Positions 23,383 to 35,325 of a DNA stretch of 64,000 nucleotides are shown here, piece after piece. The position numbers and the translations under genes were made by a program. The stretch spans positions 806,001 through 870,000 of the forward strand of contig JANATF010000001.1 of the NCBI GenBank assembly GCA_029449245.1. Direction: 5' to 3'. The notes beneath the pieces are model-generated. The model was not told the DNA's origin and made no database searches. It saw only the letters and a program-made list of their open reading frames with translations. Positions within the stretch are counted from its first letter, which is position 1. Each line of letters begins with the position of its first letter. This DNA comes from Mortierella alpina (lineage: Eukaryota > Mortierellomycota > Mortierellomycetes > Mortierellales > Mortierellaceae).

Positions 23383-26300
23383 TTAATTGTACGAAGAAAT
23401 CGGGTATTGCTGCTGCTGGTGCTGCTGCTGCTGTTGTTGTTGTTGTTGTTGTAGTAGTTGTGGGTGTTGCTGCTGCTGTGGATGTGCATGGGATTGTGTC
23501 CGATGTGATGACGGTCGTTGTTGTTGGCTTGCCTGGTTCGTTTGTGAAGCTGGAGGAGCCGTCACCAAACTGCTGCTCGCGACGCGTGAAAAGATTTGAG
23601 ACTTCAACATCAGGTCAGGATCGTTCATGAATCCCATCAAACTATCCTCCTCGCCAGAACAACCTCCTACAACCCCACCACTCGAATCCACCACAAGGCC
23701 TAGGCCCGCTCCAGCGGCAGCAGACCCTCCAAGAACCACCGCATCCAACCCACTCACGCCTCCCACGACGGAGGAGGATGGGTCGTACATCAACATCCCT
23801 TGATCACTGTACTCGAGGCCTGTGGTGTTGGTGGCGGTGGTGTTGGTGGTGGACGCGGGTGTGGCAAAACCCATGTTCATCATATTCACATTCGCATCTC
23901 CTGTCAAATGAGCGTCCACTCCACGGATCGAGCTCACGACTTTGTGTTGCTGTTGCTGCTGTTGTTGTTGATGCTGGTAACCCATCATACCATTAAACGG
24001 AGAGTTATCAGACGAGACCGAGGACATGGACGACAGACCCTGTTGCTGTGAAGGGAGGTTCGAGGACGTGGCCGAGACGGGCGAAAGGAGGTCCGAGGCA
24101 GACGAGTACGACTTCGTGGTGGTGGTGGTGGTGGCAGAAGAGGAGGTCCTGGTGGTGAGCGTCGGCGGATGATAAAACCGCGCCGGAGGCTGCATATTAT
24201 TGTCTTGAATAAAGTCTCCGGCACTGAATCCCAAGCTAGCGATCGTACTGGACATATCTGGCATCGTTCCCAACCCCTCAAGACCACCCGAGAGTAGCTG
24301 TGAACCCTTCAAGGAGATGGGAGTGGAAGAGTCCAGTGAAGTATAGGCTGTATGATGTTGGTGCTGGTGCTGGTGTTGAACAAAGTGCTGGTCTTGTCCC
24401 GGATGTTGGTAAACGTTCGAGAATCCGTCAGAGTGACCGTGGGCGTGGAGAGACGAGGAAGAGACGACGATGGGATCGTCTGCGAGCGCGTTGAGTTGGT
24501 ACTGAAGGTCAATTTCAATCTGATGAATTTGTTCCGGTGTGAAATGGTTGTGGGTCAAGAGGGTACGGCACTCGTCCAGCTTCATCAGCTGCGCTTCGTT
24601 GAACTGCTGCTTCACAAACAACCTTGGGCCATACTGCTGTGCCAAGTCGTAATCCGCAACAAGGCCACTGCTATCGACATCGTCCAGTGCCACTGACCCA
24701 GCCGCGCCAGAGAATACCGCCGATCCTGCAGTGGCCATGCCGTTGTTGTCCCTGTTTGGATGATGACCATTACCATCCGCGGAAACATTAAAAGACTGCG
24801 GTTGGTGGTGAGACCGATCAGCAAACGAGCCTTCGCCATGATCGGGCTCTGCGAACGATGTCGGTACTCCGTTATGATGGACAGCTGCGGAGGAGTCAGA
24901 AGTCATCTGAGGCATCATATCGTTGTATCCTTGCGCCATGTAATTATGAAGTCCATGATGGTGCTGCTGCCCCTGAAGATGATGCTGCTGACGCTGCTGT
25001 TCCATCTCTTGAAGAGAAGCCTGTTGAGATTGACCATAGTGGGCAGAGTTGGAATCTGCTCGGGTCATGCTCGGGTGTGGACGGTGCTGAGACGAATAGA
25101 GCTGTTGAGAGGCAACATGCTGGCCGCTGGGCACAAGAAAGTCCCCAGTCATTCTCTTGTCTTGCTTATTCACATCGTCGTCGTCCTCATCTTCTTCCTC
25201 ATCAGACGTAAACGTGTCCGTGTCACACGTAATATCGGTGGACTCCTCGGGTGAACTAGCGGTAGTCTGTGGTGGCGAGGACAGCTCATTCGGGGGAGGT
25301 GATTCCGGAAATGGAATCACAAATGACTCGACCTGTCCACCCGCGTTCTGGGTCACGCCTGCATATCCATGGCCCACATACTGTGATAGTCGATCACGCT
25401 CGATACTAGACGATGCCCAAACAATCGCAGCGAGCATCACCTTGATCTCGTCACAGTGCTTTTGTGCGCTATCTTCCTTGCCGAGGACCTTGCTGGCAAC
25501 AATGTTGGCGAATGCACCAGCGGCAACGGGCAGAATGACGTGCGAGTTCATCCGCGTCATGGGTCGAGTGTTGAAGATGTTCTTGATCCCGAGAGCAGCA
25601 TCGTAGCAATATGAACTCCAGATACCATGCACTCCAAGCTCGCGATGGGTCTCGTGCAGCTGGAAGGTGTGGTGGAGACAAATCTCAAACATGTAGCTGA
25701 TGGCATGGTAAAACTTTGAGAACCTCGACTGCCTCCGAATAGCATCCATGTCCATGGGAGTGATGCGGAGATGCAGGGGCAGAGTCTTTGTGCGCCACTC
25801 GGTCAGCATCTCCCTAACCTCATCGACCTTGGTATGGGGTCGTTGCCTTGTAGCTGTGCAGGTGATATCAGAGACTCTGGAGGAAATTTCGTACATGGGG
25901 ACAAAGTGCTGCAGATCCTTGATTCCTTCAAAGTCATCATGCATGATGCCCTGAAAGTCCGCGCACAGGTCAGAGACCTGCTTGGCAGGGAAGGCAATGT
26001 CATAGTCGTTGGACGTAATGAACGGCGATTGGTGACTGAGAGAGTAACCGGAGCAAACGATCACGACAGACCAGAAAATACGATGACCTATTTCGATCGT
26101 ATCCGCGGTGTGGTCCTTGCCCTTGTACGGCATCTGGTAATAGAGACCCTTGTTCCGATTGAGTCCCTGTCCCGCTGCAATGGAGTGTGAGAGCGCGACG
26201 AGATTGTGGACCGCGTCATAATTGGTGATGGAGGAATAAAATCCGGTGAGGACCAGGTAGCACTGGCAGTTCTCGATCGAGGAGTTGAAAACATCTTGGG

Positions 26301-28076
26301 TGTTAAAATGATGGAACTTGCGGACCATGCCCGTGCCGTAGTTGGGCTCCATCTTGTTGATCACGTTCGGGTCACCAAGTTCTTGTCGGAAAGCAAATCC
26401 TGTCGCAAGCACGCAGGCCAGCAACTTTTGGGCTTCCAGTGTCTTTAGCTGCTCGGGGTTCTTGACCAGCTCCATAAATGCCTTACGATTCAGAACAGGA
26501 ATGTAGTAGTTGAAGTGCTTGAAGTAACAGTCAATCAAGAGCTGCTCGACCGGCCCGATCTCCAGAAGCCTCTCCTTGTCGTTCTCAAAGTTGGAAGGAG
26601 GAGGTTCATAGCGAGGCAGGTTGATGACTTGAGATAGGATTGGACCAAAGTTGTTGTTTGTGCCAGCAATGTCGAGTTGACCCATACGAGCCACAATGAT
26701 ATCGGCGCTCTGAAGGGAAAACAGATGGGAGAATGATCTTAGATGGCTGCAGACACGCAATACTTTGTGCATCAGGCCATCTGCTGGAAAAAAAACTCAC
26801 CTTGAGGCGCTGGCTGTGTTCGTGCTTCTTCATGAGAACGTACGCATCGTGGGCCTTCTTCTTGGTGGGGCTCAAGGTATTGTATGTGCATTGCAGGGAT
26901 GCCGTCTCGCACGACACGCAAGGCTCTAGTCCATTGCACTACAGGAGCAGCAAGCAAGACATTGCAAGATATTGTGAGTTGGAGATGAAAGAAGTCGGTG
27001 TGATGGTGTGATAGAGTGTCTATCACTTAGTCTTCAGGGGGGTTGTTCACTGTGGGAAGGAATGGAGGCAACATTTGCTCGGTTATAGGAATGATGGCAC
27101 CGTGCGCGCGTAGACAGACTATAGAAGATATGCGGTAGTGTGATCATAAGGATAAAAGATCACCCTTCGGAACTGTGCCCATACACGCATGTACAGGCAG
27201 GGATAGAGTTGCAGGTCTAAAGGCAAGAGCAATTATACCATGCACGAGGAGGAATGCTGCAGTAGAAGCACGACCCAAAAAAACAAGGAGAAAGATGAGC
27301 AAGCTCATAATGCGCCGGATGGTGGTTATCATGCAGGAAAGAGGCGTATGTCAGGAACATCAACAACAGGATATCGCGAGTTTGCAATCGTTTATCCCTT
27401 TGTTGTTGTATGCCCGTGGATATTATACATGGGAGGTATTTGGCTGCCTTGCAGCAGCTGCGCGCGTGGCACCAACAAAAGCAAGGGAAAGGGCAAGGAG
27501 AAGTGAGAGGAGGACGGCACTCCGAAATCTTTCATATGATGGACCGATGGAGGCGAAGTGGACATGATGGTCACAGCGCAAAACGCTTTCAAAGGTGACC
27601 AAGCTTGGCTGGTGAATAACAGCAATAGCGAGTTGCGATAGATGGTTGCTGCTTCATGGCTACTGCTTCACCGCGCAAGGGAGGGAGGGAAGGAAAAGAG
27701 GGAAAGAATGGGTGCTCGAGGAGGACAAAGTGGTCCTTATTTTTTTTACCTTTCGGTGGGCCTCTTTGCAGGCATCGCAAGAGCTGACCTGGGGCTTTTT
27801 CTCGCTGCCCTCGGGGCCATCACGGCCGCCTTCTTTTCGCCTCTTCTTTTCGGCGCCTTTATGAGTTCGCTTCTTGGGCGCATCGGCAGAGCTGGCGGCA
27901 GCAGTAGTGGCTGTGGCCGCCGAGGACGAGGAGGACGAAGGAAGCTGGCTAGGCTGGGCAGGGTGGGACGGATAGGCGTGGTGGTTGGCGCTGTCCATGG
28001 AGGCGGTTGGCTGCCGCGGTGGAGCGTAAGACAACCCAGGATGGGGCGGGCCAGTTGCTGCGGGTTGTGGCGGCAT
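23383..28076 (-). CDS. Zn2Cys6 fungal transcription factor with long Gln/His-rich C-terminus
   Basis: Three coding exons, 28076-27750, 26938-26801 and 26709-23383, encode about 1,263 residues. The start is the first true ATG in frame (MPPQPAATG). A basic, Ala/Ser-rich N-terminus precedes a Zn2Cys6 cluster, CDACKEAHRK-CNGLEPCVSC-ETASLQC (about residues 100-126), with CX2CX6CX5CX2CX6C spacing. An 811-base intron splits the cluster exactly before its third Cys. The middle is a fungal-specific transcription factor domain (PF04082-like): YFKHFNYYIPVLNRKAF, then LSHSIAAGQGLNR and RIFWSVVIV. The C-terminal half is disordered, with acidic, poly-His and poly-Gln runs, and probably carries activation functions. 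No target genes can be named. Confidence 0.88.
23398..23480 (-). repeat. CAG/CAA repeats coding terminal polyglutamine
   Basis: The plus strand shows runs of TGCTGC and TTGTTG. On the coding strand these give an interrupted poly-Gln tract close to the C-terminus of the Zn2Cys6 factor. A second Gln-rich run lies near 23945-23975. Confidence 0.9.
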
Positions 28077-30189
28077 AGTCTCTTTAGGGTTAAGGTGGTT
28101 TTGGAAAGGAAAGACCACTCTCAGGGGTGGTGGCTGGCGACGGGTAGGAGATCAGCCAGGGTGGGCCTCAGGACGAGCAACGGGAGCGAGCGCGGCTTCC
28201 GATGAGTGTGAGAGGGCAGTGGAGCGGGAGCTGGAAGAGGAAGAGACGAAACGGCGGGAGGAAGGGGCCGAGAAAGTGAGAAAGGGACAAGGTCGAATGA
28301 AAGGATTGCGTGAGAGGCAGGGCACCTGGCGAGGGCCGGAGGAGTCCAAGTGCGATGGGTGGTCTGGGGGACGGATTAGGCGGGGAGGGGGAAACGAAAG
28401 GGATCCGCGCTGGGGAAGCGAGGATGCGGATGGGGATGGAGATGGAGATGGGGGAAAGGGGACGAGGAAGGGGAAGGGGAAGGAGGAGTGGAAGAGGAGG
28501 AGAGAGTGTGAAGGTGGTCTATGTATGTGTGATGTGCGTGTGTGAGTGTGTGTGTGTATGTGTGTGTGTGTGTATATATGTGAATGAGTATGGGTATGTG
28601 TGTATGGGTATGAGTATGAGCATGGGTATGTGTGTATGGGTATGGGTATGGGTATGGGTGTGTGTGTAAAAGAGAGCATTGAGACGGACAAAAAGGACAG
28701 GCACCCTGTGTACTCTATGTACATACTATTATATTGCCTTCAATCGCATGCCCCATCGCCACAGACTACTGGGCCTGCACGCGCCCACCTGTGCCTCGAT
28801 CGCACCTTTTCACTTCTTTCCCTTTTTTGCTTTGTTTTTTTTTGGTTTTTTTTTTTTTGGCTCGGATTCATGCTTGGGCAGACTGCCAAGCACCTCTTGT
28901 TCGGCCAGTTGGGCAGAGAACACACACACAAACTCAATTGTCTATCTATCCATCCTGTATACACAAGCACAAGGAGTACGCCTCCCAACCAGCCCAAAGG
29001 ATAGACAGGTTGCATGAACATGGCCTGCAGCACACATTCTCGCCGCAAGAGAAACGCACCGCCCCCCTCTCCCCCCTCCCTCTCCCTCCCGATCATTCCT
29101 TTTATCCGACAACATCTTTTGCTTCTGTACAATAGTCACCTCGGCTTGATCAGGGTCGATCCCTGTGCATCAAATTGCCTTTACCAATTGAAAATCCAAT
29201 CTCCAAAAAAAAAAAAAAAAATGCACCAAGTGAAAGGGGAGATTGAACGGACCACAGTCTGTCAATCTGGCGTTGACTTCGTCACAAGGAACGATCCTGG
29301 TTCGTCCACTCCAATGTGGCCTCCATTTTTCGGAGCCCGCAGCTGCCCCCCTTCGGGCAATGTGTACTGTACACAGGGGGCATGGCGGAGATGGGAGTGC
29401 CGTGCTTCTATAGCACGGGGACGTCTTCTGCAGAAATAAAAAAAGACACTACTGCACTGTCATCGATCGGTAAGGATGTGAAAGGTCTGCTGAGAAGAAG
29501 GAGTGCATCTATGCCGCATAAAATGAAAAGTAACAGCGCGATGGCCAGTTGCTACTGTACCTGATGAGAGTTCGATCAATGCAGATATTGAAGAGAACAA
29601 TGGCTGCGAACCACAGCGCGAGCAAACTAAAAAAAAAAAAAAAAGGCCGTTAGCCTAGGTACAGTATCACAGTAAAACACGCCAGCAAACATCCACCGAT
29701 CGGTCCCGGCGTCTTGTACACATTTTTTTTTCTTGGCTGTGAGCTGGGCACGAATACGGGACACGAATGGTTTCCAACGCGTTGTGGGCTTACAAAGCAA
29801 AGGGAGAACACACCACACAACTCTCATGCTTCTTGCCATGTGGGCATGCATTTTTTTATTATCTCTTGCCGTCAAAAAAAAAGTTCCATTGACGCTGTCA
29901 GGAGTGAGCGATAACTGTGGCGTAAATGTTTGTTTGTAGAGTGCACTGACCAATATCCGCTTGCCTCGGCCGAGAGGACGATCGATGAGGCTAACGATGC
30001 GAACGCCGTATTGCCCGCGCAATGCATCAATAGTTGTTTATATTGAAAACAAGGCAGAGGCATGATCAGAACAGGGCTCATTTGGAAGTACATACCACTG
30101 CCAGGAGTATCTGTGGTGGCCGCTAAAGCATCCTTGAACGACATCATCGCGCCCGTGTACACTACTAACAAGCGAAGAAGGGACGTTTT
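28077..30189. other. Gene-poor 2.1-kb stretch upstream of the Zn2Cys6 regulator
   Basis: This holds the regulator's upstream region and the 3' end of the Timeless gene. It is low-complexity: purine-rich at 28210-28510, GT/TATGGG repeats at 28535-28670, T runs at 28835-28860, C-rich at 29060-29090 and poly-A at 29205-29222 and 29628-29644. Open frames here are short or low-complexity and I do not accept any as a gene. A weak intron-containing candidate on the minus strand at 29930-30170 is discussed among the rejected items. Confidence 0.55.
28541..28668 (+). repeat. GT and TATGGG microsatellites
   Basis: A (TG)n run at 28541-28575 is followed by interrupted TATGTG/TATGGG/TATGAG hexamers. The end of the array has four GGG runs separated by TAT (28638-28658). 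Confidence 0.9.
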
Positions 30190-33100
30190 TTATTCCTCAA
30201 AGGCAAGTCTCCTCTTCACAGGACGATCGTCCGTGCCATGGTCTTCATGGTCACTGCCCATGCTGTCCTCCTCATCCTCAGAGTCCTCCAAGATGATCCG
30301 CCTCTTGTTGGTTGCGGTGGCCGCCAGTCGCTGTGTTAGAGACAGCGGCTGTGTTGCCTGCTCGTCATCCTCGGCGTCACTCTCGGCATCACTCCGATCT
30401 CCCTCCGACAACAGCCCTCGCCTGCTCGTGTACTGCACCACTGGAGCAATCCTTGACAACCGTTCACCCCCGTCACTCTCGCTACTATCGCTCTCGACAT
30501 CGCTCTTGCTCTTGGCTGCTTGCGTCTGCTCAACATCCTCTGCCAGATCATCGTCCTCATCACTGCTGTCCAGCTGAATAGCGCTCGAAGGCGGAAGGAG
30601 ATCGACTTCGCTCCCTTCCGCATCCTCATCCTCCGTCAACCCAACCGCCTTTTTCAATATCCCGCTCTTTGACTTCAGCACCTCCTTGTGCCTCTGACTC
30701 TTGGCCCTTGCGTTCTCCTCGTCCATCCGGCGCTGTCTTTCCTCGGCCTGCGCGAAATCAATCTGCTTGCGCTCTCGTAGCGCCCTATCTGCCTGATAGT
30801 ACTCGTCGTCCTCGTCCTCAGAATCGACAATGTATTCTGCAGAATGATATGTTGCCACCTCCTTCTCCGACCTTTGTCGAGATGCGCCATCAATGCCACT
30901 TGCTCGCTTGGACGGCTTGGCTGACTTGTTGATACGCTTGATCAGCGTGCTAAAGTCCAATTCATGGTCCTGCTCGGGTTCCTGGCTTAAAACAGCTTCA
31001 ATCATCTCCTGGTATTCCGCAAGGGTGTCCGTTGGGATAGTCTTGGGGATTGTGTACTGTAGTCCATCGCCTGTTGACAAAAGCACTCTCCACATGTTAA
31101 GGAACATATCTAATCGTAAACAATTATTTTTTTCATAGATCAATAAGTCCTGGTATTCGTACCTTCCTCTCCCCTTGTGAAATGTAACAGCTTGAGTAGC
31201 AGGCGGAAACGTGGCTCCATGCGAAGCGACTTTATCTTGGCAGGACTATCCGCAATAATTTCTAGATGAAAAAATATCAACGAGCAGTGCGTCGTAGCTA
31301 GGTCAGCAAGAGCAGCACAAGATAGCTCCGGAGGACTGTATTTCGTCATGTTGAAAATCATGTAAACACTTTTGACACGTACCAATGTCCTCAACATTCT
31401 CAATAGAATACATCAGTTCAGGGTTCTCTTCGAGCTCGCTCTCAGAGCGGAAGGTCATGAGTTGTCTCTTGGCCACGGCATCCTTCAGAATCTACAAAAC
31501 CGTAGTTAACGTGGAGATTGCTTAGCGCTGTATCATATTCAAGTATAGACAATGAAACCACGTAGAACGCCGACCATAGATACATACCTCGATCGCCCAT
31601 TCCACAAGATCGTCCTTGTCATCGTCCCGCAGCGCCATAACCACAATCTTAATTTGCTCCGGCTCTGGTCTATTGGAGTCAACTCGGAGTTCTGTGGCCA
31701 TCAGTCTAAAGGTGTGGGCCATGGAATAGAGAAGATTAGCGAGCAATATGATACTGTACGAGATCCAGTCCTGCATCATCAATCGCATAACTTCCTGGTT
31801 CAAAAAAAAGCACATGTAAGGTACCTCTTTTCTTGCTTCTCATCCCTCTCATTCTGCTGTCTTGCTGCCTCCTCCCTGCCAACATTTATATCTAGACACA
31901 CTTTGCGTGATCTCGGGAAAAAGACTTCCACAATCAAGAGAGGGTACTCTTGAAGTTTCTTGAAGAACTGGTGCATCAGATACGAGATAAGAGGCGCCAT
32001 GTCCCGCTTAACATCCTCCCTGTTGTTTTGAAGAATTTGGTGGAAAAGTTGCAACGTTGACAACTTGTAAAAGACCGCCACATTTCTGCAATTGACGGCT
32101 ATCCGATGGAACAACGACGCCGCATAGCGCAACTGCGTCTCATCCAGCTCTTCAAAGTTTTCCAGAAACGCGCAGTACGTGTTGACGACGCGTTCGCTTG
32201 CAAATCTCTATGTATTTTTTTTTTAAAAAAAAAGAAACCAGAACTTGTTAACGTGATGTAGTCCTAAAGATTCAATGGACCACACTTAGCATTACACGTC
32301 CACTTACGCGCTCAAAGTCTTGAAACACGAATTGATGCTCCTTCAAGGTGTGCGTTGGAATATTACTCATCTCATCGTCGTCTTCCTCTTGCGCATTATC
32401 CTGCTCTTGCTCTTGCTCCTGTTGCTGTTCCTGTGGCTGGCTTTGATCCTGTGAAGGCTCAACTCCGTCCACTGGCTGCCCATTCTCGCCATCACCCTCC
32501 GCGATCTTCTCGACCTCTTTGGCCTTTTGCTTGCGCTTTTTGACCGCCCGCTTTTTGAGAATGAACATATAACTCTTAGAGTTGGAGTAATTCTCCAGCG
32601 TTTTGAGCAAGATGTGAATCATATGCACCAACGTATGCAAGTATCTGTCATGCAAACAACACGGTCATGTTAGACAGTTACTTAATTCCGGCACCATACA
32701 ACAACATCGAAAAAAATGGGCGTTGCATTGCCCTTACTTTGTCGACTGCTTAGTGTAGTGTTTAGCCAAGTCCAAGAACAGTTCAAGAGTCGCATCCTCG
32801 TGATACAGATTGTTTTGGACATTATCCGAGGCATCGCGGTACTCTTCATTGGGTGACTTGATCATCGCGTACAACGTGGAAAGCTAGACAAGTGAAAAGC
32901 GCGGATCAAACAAAACAATTTAGAGTCGCTCCCCGGGGGTCACTTTGTCATGGTCTTTTTTTTCGTCAGTTGACAAACCATCAATGCGACATACCATTTC
33001 GATAAAGCAGCACATTGCTTTTCGAATGCTATTCCAGTTCTATTAAAGAAAGTGAAATAGTGAGTAGAGTGCAGTGTAACTCCATGCTGCGTCTTGTCTT

Positions 33101-35125
33101 TGTGCAAGAGAGCAAAGGGTTGATTGATACACCATCACAACACTGCTGGCAGTTACCTGATTCTTGCCCACTTCAAATTCTTGCCGCATATGGCCAATAA
33201 CCTGGTAGACACAACGAGTCTCCAAGGCTATCGCTACCAAATCAAAATCGCACTGCAGCATTTTCTTCTTGTAGTCCTCTTCCAGGCTCTGAAGCTGCCT
33301 TGGATTGGCTGCCTTCCTCTGTTCATTAAAGGAGCGGGTCAGATAGTCGGCGTTGTGGCGCTGAAACTTGAGTAGAAACGACATCAGATAATGGTACTGT
33401 CCCATATGGTGCTCTTTCAGTTTTTCTCTTCTCAGCTCAATGTCACGGCGCAACGAGCTGAACAGGGCTGTTGCAACGCAGAATAAAAAAAAAAGGTAGT
33501 TAGATCACTGCAGCAGTTCCCCTCCCGGACCTCATGTCATCGTGCCTCCCGACGTACGGTTAAAACAGCTCTCCAGCAAAGTCATCGCCAAGTTCCTTAG
33601 AGTGACTGATCCAGCCTTAGTAACGTTTTTCCTGTATTCGTCAGTCTCCTTTTGACGGCGAGCCTTTGCTCTAGGCTTCTTGATCTGGTCCAACTGATTC
33701 TCGAATGATGCGAACAGTGCACCTTTCTGGTGTAGAACCATCCTAGAACCGTCCTATGATGCCAAAAAGGTTTATCTCGCGTTAATAAGTGGACAAAGAG
33801 GACCAGTGAGATACTCGCAGCGGGATTCCTGTACCTGTAGCCGGATCTCTCCCGTCGTTCCGAATCGGTCATGCCGCTTCCGTCCTGCTGTTGATTGTGA
33901 TTTCTTTTGCAGCTCCTCTTTTTGAAGCAGATCCTGCAGCGCAGAGTTCTTGACTTGGCCCTATGTTCATTAAAACGAGAACAGCGGATTGTTCATCAAC
34001 TGGTCCTTCGCGTTCGATATGGCTGATCTTTGAAAATAATAGACCTTGTTACTCACTGAGACAGTAGGGATGAGATCATCCGGCTCAACGCCCATGAAGA
34101 TGTAAAAGAACGTCTCAAGAGTCAGCGTGTTCCATTCTGTCAGCTGGGCGTCCGTCGCAGAGGATGCAAGCGTAACAAAAAGTGCCATAATGTTTTCCTC
34201 CTGAAATCTCTCCAGAAGCTCTTCCTATTAACGAACTCAAGTGTTAGCTCTTCCTCCCGGTTGCCCCACTCTGGTCAAAGACAACACAACTTATCCGCTT
34301 TTGTTTTTACCTGCATGACCGAACTGATGAACTGATCCATAGTGCCTGTGACCGAGCTCTCTGTATCTGGGATCGCAACCAAATTACGGAAAAGCGACAG
34401 TCCAAGCCGAATAACTGCTTGATCCCTCGTCGATCTCATCCTGTACTCGACCTCCAGCGGCTTCAACAAGACTGCAAATACAGCCCCGAGGACACCTCGC
34501 CGAAGAAATGCCTTCTTGTAGCCTCGTAGAGTCTCGAGACGCTGATACAAGTTGCCGACAATGCTCACGTCTTCCTCAATAGACGCCATATCCTGCAGGG
34601 CCTTGTAGTCAATGAGCCAGGTCATCGGCACCATCAGCTCAACTAAGTTTGTTGAGGTCCACACATGGAAACATTGTGTTTAGGTTGTAGTCGTGAAGGT
34701 AGCTCTCCGTTTTCATTCAAAGGTAGACTAGGCTCTTACTGCAGGCAAGGACAAGGCGCTCCTTAGTGCTGTTGTCTGCGGGTGTGTTGAGGAGCATGAT
34801 GGGGATAAGGTCCTTTTCCAGGATACCCATCTTTCCAAGAAAGGCCAGTACCACGTTATCGCCTGGATCGTCGTAGTACTTTATGAACTTCTTGATGTCC
34901 TTGAGACACTCTAATATCGAAAACAGGGCTTGTTAGCAAAGAAGGCATTTACGTAACGTGCTGCTTCTGCTGTCCTAAATGAGGGCCGAGGTGGGGGGTA
35001 GTACCTAGACATTCGTCTCCCATCACGTAGACCTGCGTGGTGTCTTCGACATTCTCAGACCGGTCCTCGAACCCTCCGAGGGCCAGGCAAGTCGAGACCA
35101 GCAGCGACTCCGTATCTGGGTCCAT
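30190..35125 (-). CDS. TOF1: Timeless/Tof1/Swi1 replication-fork protection protein
   Basis: About 15 exons are inferred from 35125 down to 30190: 35125-35005, 34910-34740, 34642-34311, 34224-34057, 33960-33835, 33753-33558, 33467-33157, ~33042-32998, ~32884-32739, ~32645-32307, ~32209-31902, 31794-31588, ~31493-31384, ~31262-31163 and 31109-30190. They give roughly 1,200 residues. The protein travels with the fork, stabilises paused forks and supports checkpoint signalling and cohesion. The Timeless N-terminal region is clear: LVSTCLALGGFED, YVMGDECLECLKDIKKFIKYYDD, LLNTPADNSTKERLVLAC, IELMVPMTWLIDY. Next come the HDRFGTTGEI segment and a Lys-rich charged insert near 32500. The C-terminal 300 residues are acidic and Ser-rich, ending near VKRRLAFEE. 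The end of the eleventh exon uses a GTGTGT donor; the alternative downstream donor breaks frame. Confidence 0.88.
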
Positions 35126-35138
35126 AGGTTGGCGGGTA

Positions 35139-35140
<2 letters not shown>

Positions 35141-35170
<30 letters not shown>
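35141..35170 (+). repeat. GT/GA microsatellite upstream of Timeless
   Basis: A TGTGTGTGTG run leads into GAGAGAGAGAGAGAG, 15 to 45 bases upstream of the Timeless start codon, so it probably lies in its 5' leader or core promoter. Confidence 0.85.
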
Positions 35171-35325
35171 GAGGGGCAGGTCTGGATGGAGTGGAGGTGA
35201 GGATGGAGACCAAGCGATGAATCGAACAGTGAGAGAGAGATGCGAGGGACGCGTTTGGACAGTCTCGTTTGTTTGCTGTTGAACGCTTTCCGCGCTTTTT
35301 AATTTAACCCCTGTGGCTTTTTTTT

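Noticed and set aside
28084-28110. CTTAACCCTAAAG near the regulator start, resembling a telomeric repeat unit.
   Set aside because: Only a single partial unit is present. It is a chance match.
28152-28724. Minus-strand 190-codon ORF rich in His, Thr, Ser and Pro.
   Set aside because: Its composition follows directly from the CA/TACCCA microsatellite and purine-rich flank, with no fold or family signal.
29930-30171. Minus-strand open frame (99 codons) with a GTATGT donor and GTTAG acceptor, suggesting a small two-exon protein downstream of Timeless.
   Set aside because: No recognisable family, the open frame reads through the proposed intron, and it lies where the Timeless 3' untranslated region should be. 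Kept only as a weak candidate needing RNA evidence.
31803-31901. Reading on through VCLDINVGREEAARQQNERD as part of Timeless.
   Set aside because: That path ends in a stop or breaks frame with the next exon. Using the GTGTGT donor joins VFFPRSRK to EVMRLMMQD in frame.
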